From contig JAZRFM010000024.1 in NCBI GenBank assembly GCA_045661345.1, forward strand, positions 62,001 through 126,000: a DNA stretch of 64,000 nucleotides, in the 5' to 3' direction. Position 1 is the first letter of the stretch; each line of letters begins with the position of its first letter. Position numbers and translations under genes: made by a program. The notes beneath the pieces are model-generated. The model did no database searches. It saw nothing but the letters and a program-made list of their open reading frames with translations, and was not told the origin of the DNA. This DNA is from RUG12461 sp045661345. GTDB taxonomy: Bacteria; Bacillota; Clostridia; Lachnospirales; Lachnospiraceae. Positions 17,531 through 26,171 of the stretch are shown here, piece after piece.

Positions 17531-18211
17531 ATGAAAAAAGCAATTTTGGCAACAAAGGTCGGCATGACCCAGATCTTCGATTCGGAAGGCGTGCTGGTTC
17601 CGGTCACCGTACTGGAGGCAGGACCCTGCGTGGTAACCCAGGTAAAGACCCTGGAGAACGATGGGTACGAAGCAGTACAGGTCGGGTTTGGCGAGCGCAA
17701 GGAAAAGTCGGTGAACAAGGATGCAAACGGCAAGAAAGAAGTTCGCCGCCGCCACGGGATCAATAAGGCAGAGAAAGGCCATTTTGAGAAAGCCGGTGTT
17801 TCCGGAAAGAGATATGTAAAAGAGTTCCGGTTTGAAAATGCTTCCGAGTACAAGCTTGCAGACGAAATTAAAGCGGACATTTTTGCGGAAGGCGATAAGG
17901 TGGATGCAACCGCGGTTTCGAAAGGTAAGGGCTTTCAGGGTGCGGTCAAGAGACTGGGACAGCATCGCGGACCCATGGCTCACGGTTCCAAGTTCCACCG
18001 TCATCAGGGTTCCAACGGCGCATGCTCCTCACCGAGCCGCGTATTTAAGGGAAAAGGAATGCCCGGTCATATGGGTTCTGTAAAGGTGACAATTCAGAAC
18101 CTCGAAGTGGTACGCGTTGATGCGGAAAAGAATCTGCTTCTGATCAAGGGAGCGGTTCCGGGCCCGAAGAAAGCACTGGTAACCATTCGTGAAACGGTAA
18201 AGACGGTGTAA
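17531..18211 (+). CDS. rplC: 50S ribosomal protein L3
   Basis: 226 residues starting MKKAILATKVGMTQIFDSEG. The family signature region reads HQGSNGACSSPSRVFKGKG, where many bacteria have APGSIG. A charged insertion around 50-110 (KEKSVNKDANGKKEVRRR) lengthens the protein slightly. L3 is an early-assembly protein of the large subunit near the peptidyl-transferase centre. An AAAGGAGG ribosome site precedes the ATG. Confidence 0.98.
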   Translation: MKKAILATKVGMTQIFDSEGVLVPVTVLEAGPCVVTQVKTLENDGYEAVQVGFGERKEKSVNKDANGKKEVRRRHGINKAEKGHFEKAGVSGKRYVKEFRFENASEYKLADEIKADIFAEGDKVDATAVSKGKGFQGAVKRLGQHRGPMAHGSKFHRHQGSNGACSSPSRVFKGKGMPGHMGSVKVTIQNLEVVRVDAEKNLLLIKGAVPGPKKALVTIRETVKTV

Positions 18212-18239
18212 CAGGAGACGAAGAAAGGAGTAAGGACAG

Positions 18240-18860
18240 ATGGCAAAGGTATCTGTTTTCAATATGGAAGGCAAAGAGGTAGGAAGCCTTGACTTAAACG
18301 ATGCGGTGTTCGGCGTGGAAGTCAATGAGCACCTCGTTCATATGGCGGTCGTACAGCAGCTTGCAAACAACCGTCAGGGTACGCAGAAGGCGAAGACCCG
18401 TTCCGAAGTCAGAGGCGGCGGCAGAAAGCCGTGGAGACAGAAAGGAACCGGTCATGCAAGACAGGGATCCACAAGATCTCCGCAGTGGACCGGCGGCGGC
18501 GTTGTATTTGCACCGGTACCGCGCGATTATTCGTTCAAGCTCAATAAGAAGGAAAAGAGAGCTGCGTTAAAGAGTGCTCTTTCCTCCAGGGTACAGGACG
18601 GGAAACTCATCATTGTGGACGAGCTGAAGCTTGACGAGATTAAGACGAAGCAGTTCGCAAAGATCATGGACAATCTGAAGGTGGAAAAGGCATTGGTGGT
18701 GCTTTCCGAGAAGGACGAGAATGTAGTGATGTCTGCCCGGAATATTCCCTCGGTGAAGACAGCGCTTTCCAACACCATCAATGTATATGACATTCTGAAG
18801 TACAACACGCTTGTGCTCACCAGGGATGCGGTAAAGTCGATTGAGGAGGTGTATGCATAA
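18240..18860 (+). CDS. rplD: 50S ribosomal protein L4
   Basis: 206 residues. The long loop that enters the exit tunnel is visible (RGGGRKPWRQKGTGHARQG, about 60-78). L4 is the classic autoregulator of the S10 operon in other bacteria, which makes it the first candidate ligand for the leader upstream of rpsJ. It ends TAATG, sharing a base with the rplW start. Confidence 0.98.
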   Translation: MAKVSVFNMEGKEVGSLDLNDAVFGVEVNEHLVHMAVVQQLANNRQGTQKAKTRSEVRGGGRKPWRQKGTGHARQGSTRSPQWTGGGVVFAPVPRDYSFKLNKKEKRAALKSALSSRVQDGKLIIVDELKLDEIKTKQFAKIMDNLKVEKALVVLSEKDENVVMSARNIPSVKTALSNTINVYDILKYNTLVLTRDAVKSIEEVYA

Positions 18861-19159
18861 TGGCAAACGTACAGTATTATGATGTGATCCTGAAGCCCGT
18901 CGTGACAGAGAAAGCGATGACTCAGAGCGCGGAAAAGAAATATACGTTTCTGGTACACCCGGATGCAACAAAGATCATGATTAAGGATGCCGTGGAAAAG
19001 ATGTTTGACGGTGTCAAGGTTCAAAAGGTTAACACCATGAACTGTGAAGGCAAGAACAAACGTCGCGGCAGGACGGTCGGCAAGACGGCAAAGACGAAGA
19101 AAGCGATCGTACAGTTGACGGAAGACAGCAAGGATATTGAGATCTTCGCAGGACTGTAA
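18860..19159 (+). CDS. rplW: 50S ribosomal protein L23
   Basis: 99 residues starting MANVQYYDVILKPVVTEKAM. The loop region NKRRGRTVGKTAKTKKAIV reaches toward the tunnel. L23 forms the docking site for SRP and trigger factor at the tunnel exit. It is translationally coupled to rplD by a one-base overlap. Confidence 0.97.
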   Translation: MANVQYYDVILKPVVTEKAMTQSAEKKYTFLVHPDATKIMIKDAVEKMFDGVKVQKVNTMNCEGKNKRRGRTVGKTAKTKKAIVQLTEDSKDIEIFAGL

Positions 19160-19200
19160 CAGACAGGAACTTTTAATGAAGAAAGATAAGGAGAAAAACA

Positions 19201-20043
19201 ATGGGAATCAAAACATATAATCCGTATACTCCTTCCAGAAGAAACATGACGGGTTCGGATTTCTCGGAGATCACAAAGAAAACACCGGAGAAATCACTGA
19301 TCGTTTCCAAGAAGAAGCATGCCGGACGTAATAATCAGGGCAAGATCACGGTAAGACATCATGGCGGCGGCAACAGACAGAAATACAGGATCATTGATTT
19401 TAAGCGGAAGAAGGATGACGTACCTGCAAAGGTGATCGGGATCGAATACGACCCGAATCGTACGGCCAATATCGCGCTGATCTGCTATGCGGATGGTGAA
19501 AAATCCTACATCCTTGCACCGGAAGGCCTGAAGGACGGGATGAGTGTCATGAACGGTGCAAATGCGGAAATCCGCGTCGGTAACTGCCTCCCGCTGGAAC
19601 AGATTCCGGTTGGTACACAGATCCACAACATTGAGCTTTACCCCGGAAAGGGCGGACAGATGGTTCGTTCCGCAGGGAACGCAGCGCAGCTGATGGCAAA
19701 AGAAGGCAAATACGCCACACTCCGTCTTCCCTCGGGAGAAATGAGAATGGTTCCGATCAACTGCCGTGCATCCATCGGCGTGATCGGAAACGGAGACCAT
19801 AACCTGGTGAAGATCGGAAAAGCCGGGCGGAAACGTCACATGGGTATCCGCCCGACGGTTCGCGGTTCGGTTATGAACCCGAATGACCATCCGCATGGCG
19901 GTGGCGAGGGTAAGGCACCTATCGGACGTCCCGGTCCGTGTACACCCTGGGGTAAGCCGGCTCTTGGTTTGAAGACACGTAAGAAGAAGAAAGCTTCTAA
20001 CAAGCTGATAGTAAGACGCCGCGACGGACGCGCGATCAAATAA
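19201..20043 (+). CDS. rplB: 50S ribosomal protein L2
   Basis: 280 residues starting MGIKTYNPYTPSRRNMTGSD. The conserved C-terminal signature VMNPNDHPHGGGEG (about 223-236) and PCTPWGKPALG are intact. L2 is required for subunit joining and supports the peptidyl-transferase centre. The ribosome site is GATAAGGAG. Confidence 0.98.
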   Translation: MGIKTYNPYTPSRRNMTGSDFSEITKKTPEKSLIVSKKKHAGRNNQGKITVRHHGGGNRQKYRIIDFKRKKDDVPAKVIGIEYDPNRTANIALICYADGEKSYILAPEGLKDGMSVMNGANAEIRVGNCLPLEQIPVGTQIHNIELYPGKGGQMVRSAGNAAQLMAKEGKYATLRLPSGEMRMVPINCRASIGVIGNGDHNLVKIGKAGRKRHMGIRPTVRGSVMNPNDHPHGGGEGKAPIGRPGPCTPWGKPALGLKTRKKKKASNKLIVRRRDGRAIK

Positions 20044-20055
20044 GGAGGAGAGAGA

Positions 20056-20337
20056 ATGTCAAGATCATTAAAAAAAGGACCTTTCGCAGACGAGAGCCTG
20101 CTGAAAAAAGTAGACGCAATGAACGCTTCCAATGATAAAGCGGTCATCAAGACCTGGTCCCGCCGTTCAACGATCTTCCCGAGTTTTGTCGGACATACGA
20201 TTGCGGTTCATGACGGCAGAAAGCACGTCCCGGTTTATATTACCGAAGATATGGTAGGACACAAGCTTGGTGAGTTTGTAGCAACGAGAACCTATCGCGG
20301 ACATGGCAAGGACGAGAAGAAATCCGGAGTTAGGTGA
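20056..20337 (+). CDS. rpsS: 30S ribosomal protein S19
   Basis: 93 residues, MSRSLKKGPFADESLLKKVD; conserved WSRRSTIFPSFVGHTIAVHDG and the C-terminal PVYITEDMVGHKLGEF. It sits in the head of the small subunit with S13. AAGGAGG overlaps the end of rplB. Confidence 0.98.
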   Translation: MSRSLKKGPFADESLLKKVDAMNASNDKAVIKTWSRRSTIFPSFVGHTIAVHDGRKHVPVYITEDMVGHKLGEFVATRTYRGHGKDEKKSGVR

Positions 20338-20350
20338 AAGGAGAAAATAA

Positions 20351-20746
20351 ATGGCAAAGGGACATAGAAGCCAGATCAAGAGAGAGAGAAACGAACAAAA
20401 GGATACGAGACCTTCCGCAAAGCTTTCTTACGCGCGGGTATCCGTTCAGAAGGCAGGGTTCGTTCTGGACGCGATCCGTGGAAAGAGCGCTGAGGAGGCA
20501 CTGGCAATCGTAACCTATAATCCGAGATATGCATCGAGCCTGATCAAGAAGCTCCTGCAGTCCGCTATCGCGAATGCAGAGAACAATTATCCGGACAGGA
20601 ATTACAGTATCGAGAACCTTTATGTGGCAGAGTGCTACGCAAACAAAGGACCGACGATGAAACGGATTCAGCCCAGAGCACAGGGCAGGGCTTACCGGAT
20701 CGAGAAGAGAATGAGTCACATTACGATCGTGCTGGATGAAAGGTAG
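20351..20746 (+). CDS. rplV: 50S ribosomal protein L22
   Basis: 131 residues. About 22 basic residues (MAKGHRSQIKRERNEQKD) precede the usual L22 start, giving a longer N-terminus than in model bacteria. The core LSYARVSVQKAGFVLDAIRG and the beta-hairpin motif KRIQPRAQGRAYRIEKRMSH are intact. L22 lines the exit tunnel. Confidence 0.97.
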   Translation: MAKGHRSQIKRERNEQKDTRPSAKLSYARVSVQKAGFVLDAIRGKSAEEALAIVTYNPRYASSLIKKLLQSAIANAENNYPDRNYSIENLYVAECYANKGPTMKRIQPRAQGRAYRIEKRMSHITIVLDER

Positions 20747-20760
20747 GAGGTTAGAAACGA

Positions 20761-21438
20761 ATGGGTCAGAAAGTAAATCCTCATGGTTTAAGAGTAGGAA
20801 TTATCAAGGACTGGGACTCCAGATGGTATGCAGATAAGGATTTCGCAGACAATCTCGTGGAAGATTACGAGATCAGGGAGTTCCTGAAGAAAAAGCTTTA
20901 TGCTGCCGGGATCAGCAAGATCGAGATCGAACGTGCTTCGGATCGTGTGAAGGTGGTGCTTTACACAGCAAAACCGGGCGTTGTGATCGGAAAAGGCGGT
21001 GCGGGAATCGAGCAGGTCAAGAATGAGCTGCAGAAGAGAACCGGCAAAAAGCTGACGGTGGATGTAAAAGAAATCAAGAGACCGGACAAAGATGCACAGC
21101 TTGTGGCGGAGAATATCGCACTGCAGCTGGAGAATCGGGTATCCTTCCGACGGGCGGTAAAGTCCAGCATGCAGCGGACGATGAAGGCCGGTGCGCTTGG
21201 AATCAAGGCTTCCGTTTCCGGGCGTCTCGGTGGAGCGGATATGGCTCGTAAAGAGTTCTACAGCGATGGAACCATCCCGCTTCAGACGCTTCGCGCAGAT
21301 ATTGATTACGGTTTCGCAGAGGCAGATACCACTTATGGAAAAGTCGGCGTAAAGGTATGGATCTACAAGGGAGAGATTCTTCCGGCAAAGGCTGATGAGA
21401 ACCACGAGAAGGCAGATAAGGAAGGGAGCGATAAATAA
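20761..21438 (+). CDS. rpsC: 30S ribosomal protein S3
   Basis: 225 residues. It begins MGQKVNPHGLRVGIIKDWDS and has the KH domain motif VVIGKGGAGIEQVK (about 76-89) and the C-terminal signature GADMARKEFYSDGTIPLQTL. S3 guards the mRNA entry site. The last base of its TAA is the A of the rplP start. Confidence 0.98.
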   Translation: MGQKVNPHGLRVGIIKDWDSRWYADKDFADNLVEDYEIREFLKKKLYAAGISKIEIERASDRVKVVLYTAKPGVVIGKGGAGIEQVKNELQKRTGKKLTVDVKEIKRPDKDAQLVAENIALQLENRVSFRRAVKSSMQRTMKAGALGIKASVSGRLGGADMARKEFYSDGTIPLQTLRADIDYGFAEADTTYGKVGVKVWIYKGEILPAKADENHEKADKEGSDK

Positions 21439-21869
21439 TGTTAATGCCGAAGAGAGTAAAGCATCGCAAGCAGTTCCGCGGCTCCATGGCGGGCAAGGCG
21501 TTGCGTGGAAATAAGATTACGAATGGCGAATACGGTATTGTCGCGTTAGAGCCGGCATGGATCAAATCCAACCAGATCGAGGCTGCCCGTATCGCAATGA
21601 CACGTTACATCAAGCGTGGCGGTCAGGTTTGGATCAAGATCTTCCCGGATAAGCCCGTAACGGCGAAACCGGCTGAGACCCGAATGGGATCAGGAAAAGG
21701 TACGCTGGAATACTGGGTAGCGGTTGTAAAACCGGGTCGTGTATTGTTTGAAATTTCCGGTGTTTCTCCGGAAATAGCACAGGAAGCGCTGCGGCTTGCC
21801 ATCCACAAGTTACCGGTAAAGTGCAAGATCGTTTCTAAAGCGGATTTAGAAGGCGGTGAATCAGTATGA
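21438..21869 (+). CDS. rplP: 50S ribosomal protein L16
   Basis: 143 residues starting MLMPKRVKHRKQFRGSM. The family signature RMGSGKGTLEYWVAVVKPGR is intact. L16 organises the A-site tRNA pocket. It overlaps rpsC by one base and rpmC by four (ATGA), so translation of the three is coupled. Confidence 0.98.
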   Translation: MLMPKRVKHRKQFRGSMAGKALRGNKITNGEYGIVALEPAWIKSNQIEAARIAMTRYIKRGGQVWIKIFPDKPVTAKPAETRMGSGKGTLEYWVAVVKPGRVLFEISGVSPEIAQEALRLAIHKLPVKCKIVSKADLEGGESV

Positions 21870-22075
21870 AAACAAGCAAATATATGGAAGAGTTAAACAC
21901 ACAGTCTGTTGCAGACCTGGACGCGGCACTTACAGACGCCAAAAAAGAGCTTTTCAACCTGAGATTCCAGAATGCAACCAACCAGCTTGACAATACGGGT
22001 CGCATCAAAGAGGTACGCCGGAATATCGCTCGTATCCAGACAGTGATCACGATGAAGAATCAGTCGGCTACCTGA
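21866..22075 (+). CDS. rpmC: 50S ribosomal protein L29
   Basis: 69 residues, almost wholly helical, with the signature KKELFNLRFQNATNQLDN. It binds next to L23 at the tunnel exit. Its ATG lies within the rplP stop (ATGA). Confidence 0.97.
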   Translation: MKTSKYMEELNTQSVADLDAALTDAKKELFNLRFQNATNQLDNTGRIKEVRRNIARIQTVITMKNQSAT

Positions 22076-22107
22076 ATGGGATTTCATTGGGGAAAGGAGA
22101 AAAAACT

Positions 22108-22362
22108 TTGGAACGGAATTTAAGAAAAACGCGTACAGGCATTGTTGTCAGTGACAAAATGGAAAAGACCATTGTTGTAGCCGTAAAGGATAACGTCAAG
22201 CATCCTCTTTACAACAAGATCGTAAAAAGAACCTATAAGCTGAAAGCGCATGATGAGAACAACGAGTGCAGAACCGGTGATACGGTGAGAGTGATGGAAA
22301 CCCGCCCGCTCAGCAAGGATAAGAGATGGAGACTCGTTGAGGTCATCGAAAGAGCGAAGTGA
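22108..22362 (+). CDS. rpsQ: 30S ribosomal protein S17, TTG start
   Basis: 84 residues from the TTG at 22108 (MERNLRKTRTGIVVSDKMEK), which has AAAGGAG 8 bp upstream and gives the normal S17 length. A longer frame from a TTG at 22087 would put the ribosome site inside the coding region, so it is rejected. The C-terminal VRVMETRPLSKDKRWRLVEV is conserved. Confidence 0.96.
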   Translation: MERNLRKTRTGIVVSDKMEKTIVVAVKDNVKHPLYNKIVKRTYKLKAHDENNECRTGDTVRVMETRPLSKDKRWRLVEVIERAK

Positions 22363-22395
22363 TCCGCTGAGATGAGAAAGGAGAAATAGTGTAAT

Positions 22396-22764
22396 ATGGT
22401 ACAGCAGGAAACCAGACTGAAGGTTGCCGACAATACCGGTGCAAAAGAGCTTCTGTGCATCCGGGTCATGGGCGGATCAACCAGAAGATATGCAAATATC
22501 GGTGATATCATCACGGCGACGGTAAAAGATGCAGTGCCCGGAGGTGTCGTGAAGAAGGGCGATGTCGTAAAAGCAGTGGTTGTCCGTACGGTAAAGGGTG
22601 CACGTCGGAAGGACGGTTCCTATATCCGGTTTGACGAGAACGCCGCGGTCATCATCAAAGAGGATAAGACACCGAGAGGAACCCGTATTTTCGGACCTGT
22701 CGCAAGGGAACTTCGTGAGAAACAGTTTATGAAGATCGTTTCTCTGGCTCCGGAAGTCTTGTAG
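22396..22764 (+). CDS. rplN: 50S ribosomal protein L14
   Basis: 122 residues, MVQQETRLKVADNTGAKELL. It contains the signature VVRTVKGARRKDGSYIRFDE and ends AREL-x12-SLAPEVL. L14 lies at the subunit interface and is the target of the silencing factor RsfS. Confidence 0.98.
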   Translation: MVQQETRLKVADNTGAKELLCIRVMGGSTRRYANIGDIITATVKDAVPGGVVKKGDVVKAVVVRTVKGARRKDGSYIRFDENAAVIIKEDKTPRGTRIFGPVARELREKQFMKIVSLAPEVL

Positions 22765-22773
22765 GAGGGAAAC

Positions 22774-23085
22774 ATGGCGAGTTTAAAGATTAAAAAAGGT
22801 GACATGGTCAAAGTGATCGCCGGAAAAGACAAGGATAAAGAGGGCAAGGTCATTGCCGTCAATCATAAAAAAGGAACGCTCCTCGTTGAGGGTGTGAACA
22901 TGATCACGAAACATGAGAAGCCGAGCATGGCTAATCAGCAAGGCGGCATCATCCACAAGGAAGGCCCGATTGATATTTCTAACGTGATGTATCTTCATAA
23001 AGGAAAACCGACACGCGTGGGCTTTAAACTGGATGGTGACAAGAAGGTCCGTATTGCAAAAACAACGGGCGATGTGATCGATTGA
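22774..23085 (+). CDS. rplX: 50S ribosomal protein L24
   Basis: 103 residues with an N-terminal KOW motif (KGDMVKVIAGKDKDKEGKV, 8-26) and the conserved GGIIHKEGPIDISNVM. It is an assembly initiator of the large subunit. TAGGAGGG at the end of rplN is its ribosome site. Confidence 0.97.
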   Translation: MASLKIKKGDMVKVIAGKDKDKEGKVIAVNHKKGTLLVEGVNMITKHEKPSMANQQGGIIHKEGPIDISNVMYLHKGKPTRVGFKLDGDKKVRIAKTTGDVID

Positions 23086-23104
23086 GGAGAGGAGGAATCA
23101 AACG

Positions 23105-23647
23105 TTGAGTAGACTGAAAGAGCAGTATGAGTCTGAAATCAAAGATGCGTTGATGAAGAAATTCAGCTATAAGAATGTCATGCAGGTTCCGAAGCTGGAT
23201 AAGATCGTCATCAATATGGGCGTCGGAGAAGCAAAGGAGAATGCGAAGATTCTGGAAGCCGCCATGGCGGATCTGCAGACGATCACAGGACAGAAGCCGA
23301 TCATTACAAAGGCAAAAAACTCCATTGCAAACTTCAAAATCCGTGAGGGCATGTCCATCGGATGCAAGGTAACGCTTCGTGGAGAGAAGATGTATGAGTT
23401 TTTCGATCGTCTCGTAAATCTTGCCCTGCCCCGTGTGCGTGACTTCCGTGGTGTCAACCCGAATTCCTTTGACGGAAGAGGCAATTATGCGCTTGGAATC
23501 AAGGAGCAGATCATCTTCCCGGAAGTGGAGTACGACAAGGTGGATAAAGTCAGAGGTATGGACATCATCATTGTGACGACCGCAAAAACCGACGAAGAAG
23601 CACGCGAGTTATTGGCACAGTTCAACATGCCGTTTGCAAGAGCATAG
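23105..23647 (+). CDS. rplE: 50S ribosomal protein L5, TTG start
   Basis: 180 residues beginning at TTG (SRLKEQYESEIKDALMKKF follows), preceded by a double GGAGAGGAGG site. Conserved segments are PKLDKIVINMGVGEA, GQKPIITKAKNSIANFKIRE and the C-terminal DIIIVTTAKTDEEARELL. L5 binds 5S rRNA with L18. Confidence 0.97.
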   Translation: MSRLKEQYESEIKDALMKKFSYKNVMQVPKLDKIVINMGVGEAKENAKILEAAMADLQTITGQKPIITKAKNSIANFKIREGMSIGCKVTLRGEKMYEFFDRLVNLALPRVRDFRGVNPNSFDGRGNYALGIKEQIIFPEVEYDKVDKVRGMDIIIVTTAKTDEEARELLAQFNMPFARA

Positions 23648-23665
23648 GATTGAAAGGAAAAGATC

Positions 23666-23851
23666 ATGGCAAAAACAAGTATGAAGATTAAGCAACAGCG
23701 CAAACCGAAGTTTTCCACCAGAGCGTATACGCGTTGCAGAATTTGCGGCCGTCCGCATTCGGTTTTAAAAAAATACGGGATTTGCAGAGTTTGTTTCCGT
23801 GAACTTGCCTATAAAGGTCAGATTCCGGGTGTGAAGAAGGCAAGCTGGTGA
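23666..23851 (+). CDS. rpsZ: 30S ribosomal protein S14, zinc-binding type
   Basis: 61 residues. A Cys4 zinc ribbon is present as CRICGRPH then CRVCF (C24, C27, C40, C43), so this is the short zinc form, the default S14 of clostridia. The 161 bp that follow before rpsH hold a dispersed repeat. Confidence 0.97.
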   Translation: MAKTSMKIKQQRKPKFSTRAYTRCRICGRPHSVLKKYGICRVCFRELAYKGQIPGVKKASW

Positions 23852-23869
23852 CCGGCCGAAAGCAACTTG

Positions 23870-23974
23870 GCGGAAACGAGCGAAGCGATGTTTACGCTTA
23901 GTGCGAGGTCGTTCTGCGAGATCAGAGAGATCAAGGCGAAGCCGGCAGATCGAACTTAAAGAGCAGAACTTCCT
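23870..23974. repeat. Dispersed intergenic repeat, copy A (rpsZ-rpsH gap)
   Basis: The gap shares blocks with 30388-30570: AACGAGCGAAGCGATGTTT, TTAGTGYGAG, GTTCTGYGAGATYAG and GAGCAGAACTTC. GTTCTGC (centre) and GCAGAAC (3' end) are complementary, so the RNA could fold into a long hairpin. No protein is likely; a minus-strand open frame here is an artefact of the repeat. Confidence 0.7.
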
Positions 23975-24012
23975 TATAGTAACAGTCAAAATTTTTCAGG
24001 AGGAAAAAACAC

Positions 24013-24411
24013 ATGACGAGTGATCCGATTGCAGATATGCTTACAAGAATCCGCAATGCAAACACGGCAAAGCATGACACGGTGGAAGTGCCGTCGTCCA
24101 AGATGAAGGTCGCGATTGCAGACATTCTTGTAAATGAAGGATACATTGAAAAATATGAGATGGTTGATAACGGAAATTTCAAAAATATCCGTATCAGTTT
24201 AAAGTATGGTTCTGACAGGAACGAGAAGATCATTACCGGTCTGAAGAGAATCAGCAAGCCGGGTCTTCGCGTTTACGCAGGCAAGAACGATATCCCGAAG
24301 GTTCTCGGCGGCCTGGGGATCGCGATTCTTTCCACGAACCAGGGGATCGTTACCGACAAGGAAGCCAGAAAGCTTCAGGTCGGCGGAGAAGTACTGGCTT
24401 TTGTTTGGTAA
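24013..24411 (+). CDS. rpsH: 30S ribosomal protein S8
   Basis: 132 residues, MTSDPIADMLTRIRNANTAK, with the C-terminal signature GILSTNQG-type segment AILSTNQGIVTDKEARKL. S8 autoregulates the spc operon in E. coli; no matching target is evident here. Ribosome site CAGGAGG follows the repeat. Confidence 0.98.
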   Translation: MTSDPIADMLTRIRNANTAKHDTVEVPSSKMKVAIADILVNEGYIEKYEMVDNGNFKNIRISLKYGSDRNEKIITGLKRISKPGLRVYAGKNDIPKVLGGLGIAILSTNQGIVTDKEARKLQVGGEVLAFVW

Positions 24412-24469
24412 TCGCAAAAGGACAGGACAGCAGCAGTTATTATCAGTAGTTGAATAGGAGGAAACGGGC

Positions 24470-25009
24470 ATGTCACGAATTGGAAGAATGCCAATCGCTG
24501 TACCGGCAGGGGTTACTGTCGATATCGCAGAAAATAATCATGTGACGGTAAAGGGTCCGAAAGGAACACTGGAACGGACACTTCCATCAGAGATGGAGAT
24601 CAAGCTGGAAGGAGCGGAGGTTGTGGTAACCAGACCGAACGACCTGAAGAAGATGAAATCGCTCCACGGCCTTACCAGAACACTGATCAACAACATGGTA
24701 GTCGGTGTCACGGAAGGCTACACAAAGGAATTGGAAGTAAACGGCGTCGGATACAGAGCGCAGAAATCCGGCAAGACCCTGACACTTTCCCTCGGTTATT
24801 CCCATCCGGTAGAGATGACGGATCCGGAAGGACTGGAATCCACCGTTGACGGCAATAAGATCATCATCAAGGGAATCGATAAGGAAAAGGTTGGCCAGTA
24901 CGCCGCTGAGATCAGAGATAAAAGAAGACCGGAACCCTACAAGGGGAAGGGTATTAAATACGCAGATGAGGTCATTCGCCGTAAAGTCGGAAAGACCGGT
25001 AAAAAATAA
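24470..25009 (+). CDS. rplF: 50S ribosomal protein L6
   Basis: 179 residues, MSRIGRMPIAVPAGVTVDIA. The conserved C-terminal motif RRPEPYKGKGIKYADEVIRR (about 150-169) is intact. It supports the factor-binding region of the large subunit. Confidence 0.98.
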   Translation: MSRIGRMPIAVPAGVTVDIAENNHVTVKGPKGTLERTLPSEMEIKLEGAEVVVTRPNDLKKMKSLHGLTRTLINNMVVGVTEGYTKELEVNGVGYRAQKSGKTLTLSLGYSHPVEMTDPEGLESTVDGNKIIIKGIDKEKVGQYAAEIRDKRRPEPYKGKGIKYADEVIRRKVGKTGKK

Positions 25010-25024
25010 AAGGAGTGAAAAGAA

Positions 25025-25393
25025 ATGGTCAATAAGAAATCAAGAGCCGAAGTTCGTAACAAGAAGCATAAAAGAATGCGCAATCATCTTTCCGGCACTG
25101 CAGAGAGACCACGTCTTTCCGTATTCCGCAGCAATCAGCATATTTATGCGCAGATTATTGATGATACCGTCGGTAATACGCTTTGCTCCGCGTCCTCTCT
25201 GGATAAGGATGTTGCAAAAAGCCTGAAGAAGACGAATGATGTGGAAGCTGCTACAGCTGTCGGCACAGCCATCGGCAAGAAAGCTGTGGATCGGGGCATC
25301 AAAGAAGTCGTTTTTGATCGCGGCGGTTATATCTATCAGGGTAAGGTACAGGCACTTGCAGATGCAGCCCGCGAGGCTGGTTTAGAGTTTTAG
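25025..25393 (+). CDS. rplR: 50S ribosomal protein L18
   Basis: 122 residues with RPRLSVFRSNQHIYAQIIDD and the C-terminal FDRGGYIYQGKVQALADAAR. It binds 5S rRNA with L5. It lies 15 bp after rplF with AAAAGGAG. Confidence 0.98.
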   Translation: MVNKKSRAEVRNKKHKRMRNHLSGTAERPRLSVFRSNQHIYAQIIDDTVGNTLCSASSLDKDVAKSLKKTNDVEAATAVGTAIGKKAVDRGIKEVVFDRGGYIYQGKVQALADAAREAGLEF

Positions 25394-25407
25394 GAGGAAA
25401 GCGATTC

Positions 25408-25917
25408 ATGAAACGAACAATTATCGATCCGGGTCAGCTGGAATTATCGGAAAAGGTAGTCGCGATCAAGCGCGTTACCAAGGTGGTAAAGGGTGGACGT
25501 AACATGCGCTTTTCCGCCCTCGTCGTAGTCGGTGACGGTAACGGACATGTCGGTGCCGGTCTCGGGAAGGCTACGGAAATTCCGGAGGCGATCCGTAAAG
25601 GAAAAGAAGATGCGACAAAGAAACTGATCGAGGTGAAACTGGACGACAATAACAGTATTACACACGACATCATCGGAAAGCATACCGGTGCGACGGTTCT
25701 TCTGAAGACAGCTCCGGAAGGTACCGGTGTAATCGCCGGAGGTCCGGCACGTAACGTCTGCGAACTTGCAGGGATCAAGAATATCCGTACCAAGTCGCTC
25801 GGATCCAATAACAAGCAGAACGTGGTTCTTGCCACGATCGATGCGTTGAGCCAGCTCAAATCTCCCGAAGAGGTTGCACGCCTCAGGGGAAAGAGTGTGG
25901 ATGAGGTCGCAAACTAA
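25408..25917 (+). CDS. rpsE: 30S ribosomal protein S5
   Basis: 169 residues. The double-stranded RNA-binding signature GGRNMRFSALVVVGDGNGHV (about 31-50) and the conserved AAPEGTGVIAGG-type segment TAPEGTGVIAGGPARNV are present. S5 affects translational accuracy. The ribosome site TAGGAGG overlaps the end of rplR. Confidence 0.98.
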   Translation: MKRTIIDPGQLELSEKVVAIKRVTKVVKGGRNMRFSALVVVGDGNGHVGAGLGKATEIPEAIRKGKEDATKKLIEVKLDDNNSITHDIIGKHTGATVLLKTAPEGTGVIAGGPARNVCELAGIKNIRTKSLGSNNKQNVVLATIDALSQLKSPEEVARLRGKSVDEVAN

Positions 25918-25953
25918 CGGATACGTGACGACTACGGAAAGGAGGGCAATGAA

Positions 25954-26148
25954 ATGCCTGCGAAAAATGATAAAAAAGTAAAGGTTACGCTGATCCGTTC
26001 AACGATTGGCGCAGTTCCGAAGAATCGGAAGATCATAGAAGCGATGGGATTGAAAAAACTTCACAAGACCGTTGAGCTTCCGGATAATGATGCAACCAGA
26101 GGAATGATCAGATTGGTTGCGCCGTACATTAAAGTAGAAGAGGCATAA
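25954..26148 (+). CDS. rpmD: 50S ribosomal protein L30
   Basis: 64 residues. VKVTLIRSTIGAVPKNRKII is the L30 core; a short basic N-terminal extension (MPAKNDKK) precedes it. The upstream site is AAAGGAGGG. Confidence 0.95.
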   Translation: MPAKNDKKVKVTLIRSTIGAVPKNRKIIEAMGLKKLHKTVELPDNDATRGMIRLVAPYIKVEEA

Positions 26149-26171
26149 GCATAGCCGAAGGAGGGAGCAAA

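Noticed and set aside
23765..23989. Minus-strand frame containing HRFARFR
   Set aside because: It is produced by the dispersed repeat and overlaps rpsZ; the same peptide appears in the other repeat copy.
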